In this document: positions 45,833 through 58,190 of the stretch, one piece after another
How the letters are laid out: each line of letters starts with the position of its first letter
How positions within the stretch are numbered: position 1 is the first letter of the stretch
NCBI GenBank assembly: GCA_028751875.1
Contig: CM054165.1
Span: forward strand, 30,572,056 to 30,636,055
Origin: Rapana venosa
Taxonomy: Eukaryota; Mollusca; Gastropoda; Neogastropoda; Muricidae
DNA length: 64,000 nucleotides
Direction of reading: 5' to 3'
Program-made: the position numbers and the translations under genes
Notes under the pieces: model-generated
Seen by the model: the letters and a program-made list of their open reading frames with translations, nothing else
Databases searched by the model: none
Told to the model about the DNA's origin: nothing

Positions 45833-48800
45833 TCTCTCTCCTCTCTCTCTCTTCTCTCTCTCATCTCTCTCTTCCCTTTTCTCTTCCCCCCCTCTTAAAA
45901 AATATAAAAATATATAATGTATATATATATAAGAGAGACAGAGATAAGACAGAGATAAAATATAAGAAAAAATTAAAACAACATTGTATTTCTTTTTCCC
46001 CCTTCTCTCCAACATGATTCTCTTCCTCTCCTCTCCAACAAATTTTATTCACTCTCCTCTCTCCAACAGATTCTATTCACTCTCTCCTCTCCAACATGAC
46101 CTATTTTACTCCTCCTCCCCCAACATGATTCTATTAATCTCTCTCCTCCCCAACATGATTCTATTTTACTCTCTTTCAACATGATTCTCTTCACTCTCTC
46201 TCTCTCCCAACATGATTTTATTCACCTCCTCTCTCCCCCAACAAATTCCCTTTCCTCCCCCTCTCTCCTCCTCTCTTTCCCAAAATGATTTTATTTATCT
46301 CCCCTCTCCAACATGATTTTTGTTTACACCCCTCTCCTCCAACATGATTCTATTTACTCTCTCTCCTCTCCAAAAGATTTTATTTTCTCTTCCCCCTCTC
46401 CCCCAACATGATTTTTTCACACTCTCTCCTCTCCAACTAACTCTATTCACCTCTCTCTCCAACATATTCATTCACTCTCTCCTCCAACATCTCTATTCAC
46501 ACTCTCTCTCTCCCCCCATGATCATCCTCTCTTCCTCTTTTCCCAAATGATTCTATTCACTCTCTCCTCTCCAACTTTCTATTCACTCCTCTCTCCCAAC
46601 ATGATTCTATTCACTTTCCTCCTCCAACAGATTTCTTTCGCTTGTCCTTTTCCTCTCCTCTTCCTCTCCTCCCCCTCTCCCAAACCGACTCTATTCACTC
46701 TCCCTCTCTCTCCAAGAGATTTTTAATTTACTCTTTTTCCCAACATGACTCATCATTCCCTCTCCAACATTTTTCATTCACCTCTCCTCTTCCCCCAAAA
46801 GATTTTATTTACTCTCCTCTCTGTCCAACATGATTCTATTTCACTCTCTCTCTCTCCCCCTCCCTCCAACGGATTCTTTCACTCTCTCTCTCCAACAATT
46901 AATTCATTCTCATCCCCAACATGACCATTTACTTCTCTCTCTCCCCAACAGATTCCATTCCTCCCCCTCCCTCTCCCCAAAATGATTCTATTTTACTCTC
47001 TCTTCTCCAACATGACCATTTACTCTCTCTCCTCCAACAGATTTTTTACTCCTCTCTCCAAACATGACTCTTTCACTCCCTCTCCAATGACTCTATTCAT
47101 CTCTCTCTCTCCAACATGATTTTTTTTTCACTCTCTCTCCCGTCAATCAGGACTCTATTCACTCCCTCCCCCCTCTCCAAATGATTCTATTTATCCTCCT
47201 CTCTCTCTCTCCCAAAATATTCATTTACTCTCTCCCCCCAAAATGATCTATTTTACTATCTCCCTCTCTCCAACATACCTTTTTCACTCTCTCTCCCACA
47301 TGATTCTGTCACTCTCTATCCACTCTCTCCCAAAATGATTCTATTCACTCTCTTTCTCCCCAAAAAAGATTCTATCACTCCTCTCCTCGTCTCTCTTTTC
47401 TCTCCTCTCATCCCCTCCCCTCTCTTCCCCTCTCTCTTTCCAAATGATTTATTACTCCTCCTCTCCCAACATGATTCATTTATCTCTCTTCCTTTTAACA
47501 GATTCTGTTCCTCCCTCTCCAACATGATTCTATACACCTCTCTCTCCAACAGATTTTATTCACACTCTCTCTCTCCCAAAAAAACTCTATTCACCCCTCT
47601 CTCTCTCTCTCCAACAGACTCTATTTACTCTCTCTCCCAACAACCTATTCACTCCTCTCTCTCTCCAACATGATTCATTCACCTCCTCTCTTTCTCCCAA
47701 ATGATTTTATTCCCCCTCCCCCTCCTCCAACAGCCTTACACCTCTCCTCCCCCTCACCAACAGATTCTATTACCTTTTTCTCTCCAACATGATTCTATTT
47801 ACCCTCTCTCCAACTGATTCATTTTACCCCCTCTCCCAAATGATTCTATTCACTCTCCTTTTCTTCTCCAACAGATTTTGTTCCACACTCTTTCCCCTCC
47901 AACATGATTTTATTCACCCTCCCCCAACATAATCTATTTACTCTCACTCTCCTCTCCCAACATGACTCTATTCACTCCCCCCCTTCTCCAAAAAAACCCA
48001 TTTACCTCCTCCCCAACAACTCTATTCACTCCTCTCTCTCCCAACATGATTCTATTCACCTCTCTCTCTCCCAACATGTTTTATTTACCTCTCTCTTTTT
48101 CCAAAATATTTTTTATTAATCTCTCTCTCCCTCCCAAAAACACTCTATTCACTCTCCTCTCCCAACATGATTCAAACACCCTCTCTCCAACATACTCTAT
48201 TCACTCTCTCTCCCCTCCCCAAAATGACTCTATTACCCTCCTCCAACATGATTCTGTTTACACTCTTTCCCCTTTCCCAAAATATTTATTCACTCTCCCC
48301 TCTCTCTCTCTCCAAGAGATTCAAATTACTCCTCCTCTCCGACAAGAATTCTTTCCTTCTCTCTCTCCAACAGACCTTTTCACCTCTCTCTCTCTCTCCC
48401 CCAAAATACTCTATTCACTCTCCCTTTTTCCCCGCATGATTCTAATTTACACCTATTCTCTCCTCTCCAACATGATTCTATTCCCTTTTCCTCCCCAACA
48501 TATTCATTCATTCCTCTCTCTCTCTCTCCTTTTTTCCTCTCTCTTTCCAACATGATTTTACTCACTCTCTCTCCTCCAACATGACTCTATTCACTCTCTC
48601 TCTCCCAAATACTAATTTACCTCTCCTCTCTCTTTCCAAAATGATTCTATTTACTCTCCTCCTTTCTCGCCAATTAAATTTTATTCACCTCTCTCTCTTC
48701 AACATATTCTTCACTCTCCTCTCCAACATATTTTACACCTCTCTCTCCTCCAACAGATTCTATTCACTCTCTCTTCTCCCTTTCCCAAAATACTCTATTC

Positions 48801-51800
48801 ATCCCTTTTTCTCTCTCCAACAGGACTCATTTTACTCTCTCTCTCCCTTCCAACAGACTCTATTTCACCTCTCTCTCTCCAACATGATTCAGTCACTCTA
48901 TCTCTCTCACCCAAAATGATTCATTCAATCTTTCTTCTTTCTCCAACTGATTCTATTCATCTCCCTCTCCAACAATTTTTATTCACCTCCTCTCCAACAT
49001 GATTTTATTCACTCTCTCTATCCAACTATTTTTTTACTCTCTCTCAACAGATTCTTTTCACTCCTCTCTCTCTTTCCCAACCCGATTTTATTCACTCTCC
49101 TCATCTCCAACTGATTCTGTTCACACCTTTTTCTCCAAGATGATTCTATTCACCTCAACTTCTTTTGCCCAACATGATCTAAACCCAAATCCACCCCTCT
49201 CTCCTCTCCAACATACTCATTTACTCTCTCTCTCTCTTTTTCCAACATGATTCTATTTACTCTCTCTCCTCCACAATTCTATTCACTCCTCCTCCAACAT
49301 ATCTATTTTTCCCTTTTCCCCTCTCTCCAAAAGACACGTTTTCCTTTTCCCCTCTCTCCCCTTTGCTTAACCCCCAAACCCCCCCAAAAATATTATTCCT
49401 CTCTCCTCTCTCCTTCCCCCTCCCTCCCAAAAGGGCATTCAACTCTCCTCCCAACAGATTTTTTCACTCTCCTCTCCCATTTCATTTTACTCCCCCTCCT
49501 CCCTCCAAATGATTCTATTTCCCCCTCTCTCTTCCCCAAAATGATTTTATTCCCTCCCTCCTCTCCAAAATGATTATTCCTCTCTCTCCCAACAGATTCT
49601 ATTTCACTCCCTTCCCCCAAAAAGATTTTTCCTCTCTCTCCCCCTCCAACATATTATTTACCTCTCTCCCCCCCAACATGATTCTATTCACTCTCTCTCT
49701 CCCCAAAATTACCCCTTCCTCTCTCTCTCCCCCCAACATGATTTCCCCTCCCCTCTCCCTTTTTTCCCCCCTCCTCCCAACAGATCTATTCACCTCTCTC
49801 CTCCAACATACCTATTCACCCCTCCCCCTTCCCTTTCCCAAAATTCATTCACTCTTTTTCTCCAACATGATTCATTTTTACTCTCTTTTCTCTCTCCCAA
49901 ATGATCTATTCACTCCCCTCTTTTTCCAACATGATTTTATCACTCTCCTTTTCTCCAAATATCATTCACTCTCTCTCCACCCGAACATTTACTCTCTCTC
50001 TCTCTCCAAATGATTTATTTACTCTCTCTCCTCCAACTGATTCTTTTACTTCCCTTTTTCTCCAACAGATTTTTATTTACCCCTCTCCCCATATTTTTTT
50101 TTCCTCTCTCCCTCCAAAATATTTATTTACTCTCTCTTTTTTTCCCCCAAAATGATTTTGTTCACACTTTCTCTCCAACTGATTCTATTACCCTCCCTCT
50201 TCCCCAAAAGATTCATTCCCTCCTACCCCCCCAACATGATTTTCCCTTTTCCCTCTCCCGAATTTCCCCTTTCCCCTTCCAAAATGTCTTCAACCTCTTC
50301 TCCCAACAGATTCATTCACTCTCCTCTCTCCCCAAAATGATTCTTTATTCCTCTTTTCCACTTTTTTTTCTCTCTCTCTCCAACATACTCTATTCACTCC
50401 CCCTCCTTCCAAAAGATTTTATCACCCCTCTCTCCAAAAGACTCTATTCACTTCTCCCCTTCCAACAGATCTACACTCTCTCTTTTCCAACATGTTCTAT
50501 TCACTCTCTCTTTCCCAAAATGATTCTATTATTTTCCCCTCCTCCAAATATTTTATTCATCCTCTCTCTCCCACATGATTCTTTCACTCTCTTTTCTCCA
50601 AATGACTCTTTTTACTTCCCTCTCTCTCCAAAATGACTTATCCCCTCTCCTCCACAGATCTTTCACTCTCCTTTCCCCCAACAGATTTTATTTTTTCCCC
50701 CCTTCTTTCTTTTTCCCCCTCCCAAATTCCTTTCCTCTTCTCCTCTTTTCCAAAATGATTTTTCACTCTCTCTCCTCCAACAGACTCTTTTTTCAAAAAA
50801 ACCCCCTCTCTCTCTCTTTTCCCCCCATATTTTATTTACTCTCTCCTCCCTTTTGCCAAAAGATCTTTTTTCTCTCTCTCTCCAACATGATTTTTTATTC
50901 CCTTCCCCCCAAATGATTCTATTCATCTCTCTCTCAACATTTCTATTTTAACCCCTCTCCCATTTCATTACTTTCTCCTCCCCTTCCCTCCTTTCCAACA
51001 TGATTCATTTTTTCCTCTACAACATATTTTATTCACCCCCTCTCTCTCCAACATGACCAAATTTACTCTCTTCTCTTTTCCCCAAAATGACTCATTCCCT
51101 CCTTTCTGCAAAGATTCTATTCACTCTCTTTTTTCCCCTCTCCCAAAATGATTCTATTCACTCTCTCTCCATCAAATATTCATCTCTCTCTTTCCCCAAA
51201 CTGATTCTATTTTCCCTCTCTCCAAATATTCTTTCCTTCTTCTCTCCACAGAATTCACCCCTCCCTTTATCCAACATGATTCTATTACTCCTCCTCCCCC
51301 AAAATCTACACTCTCCTTTCTCCAAAAGATTCCCTCCCCTTTTTCCCCTCCCAACATATCTATTTACTTCTCCCCCTCCAAAAAATATCTATTCACTCTC
51401 CTCTCCTCTCCAACATGTTCTACATTTCTCCACATGATTTTTACCTCTCCCTCCCCAAAATCTATTCACTCTCTCTCCCCCAAAAATTCTTTCACCTTTC
51501 TTTCCCCAAAATGATTTAATTTACCCCCTCTCTCCAAATGATTCTATTCACTCTCTCTCTCCCCACAATTTTATTTACTCTCCTCCAAAATATCATTCCC
51601 TTTTTTTTCTCCAACATTTAAAATTCCCCCTTTACTTTCCCCCTTTTTTCCCCCCCCCAAAACCACTCTAAATTTACTCTCCTTTTTCCTCCAACATATC
51701 TATTCACTCTCCCTCCTTCCAAAATACTATTCACCCCTTTTTCTTTAACAAAACCTATTCACTCTCTCTTCCAACAGATTCTATTCACCTCTCTTTCTCC

Positions 51801-54800
51801 AAAAATTCAAATTTACCCCCCCCTCTCCAAATGATTCATTCCCTCTCTCTCTCCCCAACATATTCTATCACTCCCTCCCAAAAAGATTCTTTTTACTCCT
51901 TTTTCCAATGATTCTTTATTCCTCCTCCCCCTTTCTTTCCTCTCTTTCCCCTCTTTCTCCAACGATTTTTTTACACTCTTTTTTCCCCAAATGATTCAAT
52001 TCACCTCCCCTCTCCCCAAAAAGACCCTTTCTTTCCTCTTCTCCCCAACATGCTCTATTTACTCTTTTTCTCCTCCCCCCGGATTCTATTTACTCTCTTC
52101 CCTCTCCCAACTGATTCAAATTCACTCTTCTTCTCTCTCCCTCTTCTAATTTCATTTCCCTCTCCTCGCCAACATATCTATTCACTCTCCCCTCCAACAG
52201 ATTCTATTACCCCCTCTCCCAAAAGATTCTATTCACTCTCTCCTTCAACATGTTCTAATTCCTCTTTTTCTCTCCCTCCCACTATTCTGTTCCCTCTTTC
52301 CCAAAAGATTTTTTCACCTTTTCCCTCCCCCAAATGACCCTATTCACTCTTTTCCCCAAATGATCATTCCTCTTCTTCCCCTCCAACGATCATTTACTCT
52401 CCCTCTCCAACTATTTTTATTCAAATCTCTCTCCTCCCCCTTTTTCCTCTCTTCTCTCTCTCCCATTCTTTCCTCTTTTCCCCCCCCAAAGATCTATTCA
52501 CTCTCTCCCCCCCAACATGACTCTTCACTCTCCTCTCCAAATGATTCTAAATCTCCCCAAAATTCCTATTCCCTTCCCCTCTCTTTCCTATTCCCTTTCC
52601 CTCTCTCTCTCTCCGGCTTTTTTCTCTCTCTCCTCCCAAAGATTTTATTCACTCTCTCTCCCTCCCCAAAATGATCTACACTCTCTCCTCCCAAAATATC
52701 ATTCACTCTTCTCTCTAATGATTCATTCACCCCCTCCCCCTCCAACATATTCATTCCTCTCTCTCCCCAACCCTCTTTCCTCTCTCTCTCCTCTCCTCTC
52801 TTTCCCAAAAGATTCATCACCCCTCTCTCTCCAACAGTCATTCACTCTCTCCCTCCCCCAACATGATTTTATTCACTCTCTCTCCAACAGATTCTATTAA
52901 CCCCTCTCTTCCCCCAACATATTCATTCACCTCTCTCTCTCCCCTTTTTCCTTTTTTTCTCTCCAAAACATCCTCTTTCCCCTCCTCCCAGATTTATTCC
53001 TTTTTCCAAAATCTCTTTTATTTTCTTCTCTCCAAATGATTCATTCACCTCTCCCCCCAACAGATTCTATTCACTTTTCTCTCCAAAACCCCCAACATTT
53101 TCCCCCTTTCAAAGTTTTCCCCTCTTTTTAAATGACGATTCACCCTTTCTCCTAAAAACCCCTCTTTTTCCAACATATTCTATTCACTCCCCTTTTCCAA
53201 CATATTCTATTTACCCCCTCTCTCTCTCTCTCTCTCTCTCTCCTCTCTTTTTCTCCTCCTTCTCTCTTTCCCCAAAAAAGGGTTCATTCACTCTCTCCTC
53301 CCCAAAATATTCTATTTCCCTTTCCCCCTCCCCCACTCTCTCTCTCAAAAATGATCTATTCGCTCCGCTCTTCTTCCCTCTCTCTCTCTCCAAATGATCT
53401 TTCAATTTTTTCTCTCTCTCCAACATGATTCTTTTCCTTTCCTCCCAAAATTTTATTCACTCTTCTCCCAACATGATTAAACACTCTCTTTCTCCAACAG
53501 ATTTTATTTTTACTCCCTCTCCTCTTCCCCCAAAATGAACCATTCACTCCCTCCCCCTCTCCAACGATCTATTCATTTTTCTCCCCAATTATTTCCTCTC
53601 CCCCTCAAAATTTCCCTCCCCCTCCCTTCCCCCGATTTTTATTCCCTCCCTCCTCCCCGATTTTATCCCTTCCTTCCCCCAACTCACCCCATTCCCTCTC
53701 TCTCCAACATGATTTTATGCACTCTCTCTCTCCAAATACTCTTTTCCTCCCTCTCTCCAACAGACTCTATCACTCTCCTCCTCCAAATATTCTATTTACC
53801 TCTCTCTTCTCCCTTCCTCTCTCTCTCCCTCTCCAAGATGACTTTCACTTCCTCTCTCCAACAAGTTCTTTCACTCTCTCTCTCCCAACATGCTCATTCA
53901 CTCTCTCTTCCCCTTCCAACTGATCTATTCACTCTCTCTCTCCAGCAGATTCTAAAACAATACCTATTTCTCTCTCCCAACAATTCTATTACTCCTCTCC
54001 AAAGATTCTATTACCCTTTTTCCCCTCTCTCTCTCCCCTCTCTCTACTCCCTTTTCCCAAAATGATTCCCCCAACCCCCCAAAATGCCCCTCTCCCCTTC
54101 CAACATGATCTAATTCCTTTCCTCTCCTCCAAAAGATTTTTATTTACCTCCCTTTTTTCCCCAAAAGATTCTATTCACCCCCCTCTTTCCCCCTCCCTTT
54201 TTCCAACAAAGATTCTATTTCCCCTCTCTCCCAACATGATTTTTTCACCTTCTCTCCAACTGATCTTTCACTCTCTCCCCTCCCCAACATACCCCATTTC
54301 CCCTCCCCTCTCCCCAAATTTACCTTCACCCACCCTCCCCCCTGATTCTTTTTACTCTCTCCTCCCCAAAAAACCCCCTTTTCCCCAAAATGATTCTATT
54401 CACTCTCTCTCTCTCCAACATATTTCCTTCCCTCCCCCAACAGGGTTCTTACTTTTTTCTCTCCAACATGATTTTTTCACTCTCTCTCTCTCCAACATGA
54501 TTTTAAAATTTACCTTTCCCTTTTTCTCTCCAAAATGATTCTATTCCCTCTCCTCTCTTCCAACATGATTTTATTCCACTCTTTCTTTTTCCAACAGATT
54601 CTATTCCACTCCTCCCCCCCAACATGATTTATTTTTCCCTCTCTCTCCCCTCTCTGTTTTTCCCCCTCTCTCTCCCAACAGATTTATTACCTCTCTCTCC
54701 AACAGATTTTTATTCACTCTCTCTCTCTCCCCTTTTCCTCTCCTCCCCAAAAAAAACCCATTTTCTCCCCCAACATGATTCTTTTTCCAAATACTCTTAT

Positions 54801-57800
54801 CTCTCTCTCTCCAAAATGATTCTATTTTCCCCCTCTCCCTCCAAAATGATTCTATCAATCCTCTCTTCCCCTTCCAACATGATTTTACCACCTCCTCCTC
54901 CAACATGATTTATTCACCCTCTCTCTCCAACAATTTTTATTCCCTCTCTCTCCCAAAAAAAGGGTCTTTCACTCTCTCTCCCCAACATATTTATTCACCC
55001 CCTCTCTCAAAAATATTCTTTCATTCTTCTCTCCAACATGATCATTCACTCTCCCCTCTCCAACATGATTCTATTCACTCTCTCCTCCCAAAAATTCATT
55101 CCCCCTCTCTCCTCCCTTTTTTTCCCCTTTTCCCCCTTCCCCTTCTTTTCCCAATCTTTTTTCCCCTCTCCTCTAACATGATTTTATTTTACTCTCCCCT
55201 TCCAACGATTTTTATTTACTTCCCCCCTCTCCAACGATTTTTATCCCCTTTTCTCTCTCCCTTTCTTTTTTTCCTCTCCCCCCCCCTCTCTCTTTCTCCA
55301 ATATTTTATTCAATTTCCCCCTTTCTCTCCCCAAAGATCATTCACCCTCCCCCCTCTTTCCCCCTCTCCAAATGATTTTATTCACTCTCTCTTTCCCAAA
55401 ATAATTTTTATTACTCCCTCCCCAAAATGATTTTTCACTTTTCTTTCCAACAAAATTCTATTCACTCTCCCCTCCTCCAAAATGATTCTTTCACCTCCCT
55501 CCAACAATTTTTTCACTTCCCTTCCCCTTTCTCCCCTCCCTTTCCCAAAATGATTTTATTACTCCCCCTTCCCCCAACAATCTACCCCCTCCTCCCCAAA
55601 AGATTCTAACCCTCCTTCTCCAACATATTCCCATTCACTCTCCTCTCTCTCCAACTATTTCACCCCTTTCCCTCCAACATGATCTTCACTCTCTCTCTCC
55701 AACTGATTCTATTCACCCTCTCTTCTTCCAAATGATTTTATTCCCTCTTCCTCCTTCTCTCCAAAGTTTTTCCCCCTCCCCTCCAACTTTTCCCATTCAC
55801 TCTCTCCTCTCCAACATGAAATCTTTTCCCTCTCCTCCAACATATTCCATTCCCCTCCCTTTTCTCCCCTTTTCCCCCCACAACTTCTCTCTCTCCAAAT
55901 ATTTTATTCACTCTCCCTCCTCTCCCCCATTTTATCTTTCACTCCTCTTTTTCCAAAATGATTTTATTTCCCCCTTTTCTCCAACATATTTTTATTCACT
56001 CTCTCTCTCCAACATGATTCAATTCTAAAACCCTCTCTCTCTCTCTCCAAAAAGATTCTTTCACCTTCTCCCTCCCAACAGATTTTTTCACATCTTTCCT
56101 CCAACATGACTCTTCACCCTCCCCTCTCAACAGATTCTATTACCTCTCCCTCCAACTGATCTATTTTCACTCTCTCTCCAAAAATTTTCCCTTTCCCCTC
56201 CTCTCCCCCCAAATATTCTATTCCCTCTCTCTCCCAACATATCATTCCTCTCTCTCTCTCTCCAACAGTTCTTATTCCTCTCCCCTCTTTTACCCCCCTC
56301 TCCAACATACTCATTCACCTTCTCCCAACAGATTCTATCCCTCTCTTTTTCCCCTTCCTCTTCCCCAACAGATTCTATTCCCTCTCTTTTTTAAAATATT
56401 CTATTCACTCTCCTCTCCCCCTCTTCCTTTTTTTACCTCTCTTTCCAACAGATTTTATTTTTTCCCTCTCCTCCAACTGATCTATTCACCCCCCCTTTTC
56501 CCCCTCTCCCAACATGATCTATTCATCTCTCTCCCCTGAATTTTATTTTACTCCTTTTTCTCTCTCCAACATGATTCTATTTCCCCCCTCTCTCCCAAAA
56601 TATTCTTTCACTTCCCCTTTCCTCTTTTCCAACATGATTTATTTACTCCTCCTCTCCAACATGATTCTATTCACTCCTCTCTTCCAACATGATTCTATTC
56701 ACCCCCTCCACCCGATTCATTTACTCTTCCCTCCCAATTTTTTCCCCCCCCCCCCCAACAGATTTTGAACCCCTCCCGACCACCCCTTTTCTCTCTCCAC
56801 AGATTTTATTCACTCCTCTCTAACATGACTATTTCCTCTCTCTTTTTTCCCACTCTTAAAAAATTCCTCTCTTTCTCAACATGAACTCTTTCCAAAATCT
56901 CTTTCATCTCCCTTTCCCCCAAAATATCTATTCAACCCCCCTCTCCCTTTTTTTCCCCTCCCCCCCCTTTTTTTCGCCAAAATGATTCTATTCAAAACTT
57001 TCTCTCCAATTGACTCTATTCACTCTCCTCTCTCTCCAACATGATTTTATTCACTCTCTCTCTCCAACATGATTATTTACTCTCTCTCCAACATATTCTA
57101 TTCACTCCCCCTCTGTCTCCAATATGATTCTTTTCACTCTCTCTCTCTCCTCCAACATGATTCTGTCACACTCTTTTCTCTCCCAACATGATTCTATTCA
57201 CTCTCTCTCTCTCTCCAACATGATTCTATTCACTCTCTCTCCCAACATGATTCTATTTACTCTCCCCTCCAAAAAGATTCTATTCACTCTCTCTCTGTCT
57301 CCAACATGATTCTATTCACTCTCTCTCTCTCTCTCCAACTGTTTTGTTCACACTCTTTCTCTCCAACATGATTCTATTCACTCTCTCTCTCTAACATGAT
57401 TCTATTCACTCTCACTTTCTCTCTCTCTCCCAACATGACTCTATTCACTCTCTCTCTCTCTCCAACAGGACTCTATTCACTCTCCTCTTCTCTCCAACAT
57501 GAGTCTATTCCCCTTTTCCTCTCTCTCCAAGATGAATCTTTTCACTCTCTCTCTTCTCTCTCTCTCTCTCTCTCTCCCAACATGTTCTATTCACTCTCTC
57601 TCTCTTTCTCCAACAAGATTCTATTCACACACTCTCTCTCCCAACATGATTCTATTCACTCTCTCTCTCTCCAACATGTATTCTATTCACTTCTCTCTCT
57701 CCAACATGATTCTATTCACTCTCTCTCCCAACATGATTCTATTCACTCTCTCTCTCCAACATGATTCATTCACTCTCTTCTCTCTCTCCAACTTTGATTT

Positions 57801-58190
57801 CTGTTCACATCTTTCTCTCCAACATGATTCTATTCACTCTCTCTCTCCCTCCAACATGAACTCTATTCACTTCACTCTCTCTCTCTCCAACATGACTCTA
57901 ATCACTCTCCCCCCTTCCTCCAACAGAGACTCTTTTCACTCTCTCTCTCTCTCTCTCCTCTCCCAACATACTCAAATTCACTCTCTCTCTCTCCAACATG
58001 ATTCTATTCACTCTCTCTCTCTCCAACATGATTTATTCACTCCCCTTCTCTCTCTCCAACATGATTCTATTCACTCTCTCTCTCTCCAACATGATTCTAT
58101 TCACACACTCTCTCTCTCCAACATGATTCTATTTACACTCTATCTCTCTCCAACATGATTCTATTCACTCTCTCTCTCTCGTTCCCCTCA
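45833..58190 (+). repeat. 12.3-kb compound satellite: 18-base core + variable (CT)n
   Basis: After a CT tract (45,833-45,895) and an AT-rich interruption (45,896-45,995), the unit (CT)n-CCAACATGATTCTATTCA repeats to 58,190. The core has fixed length in the clean part (57,000-58,190), for example ending in ATTCTATTCA every 27-35 bases, while the CT run varies from about 3 to 12 dinucleotides. At about 29 bases per unit this would be roughly 400 units (my estimate). From 46,000 to 57,000 the core is blurred (ATGATTTTATT, AAAATGATT, ACAGATT and similar), with homopolymer errors or real divergence. All the Leu/Ser/Phe/Thr-rich plus frames (up to 219 codons) are translations of this array. Confidence 0.96.

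Noticed and set aside
46320..58158. Long Leu/Ser/Phe/Thr-rich frames (up to about 219 codons) resembling a repetitive protein
   Set aside because: They are direct translations of the CT satellite, occur in several frames at once and change frame with each CT-length change.
45833..58190. CRISPR-like pattern: constant core separated by variable spacers
   Set aside because: The variable part is only a CT microsatellite, not unique spacers. The context is eukaryotic and no cas genes are present.
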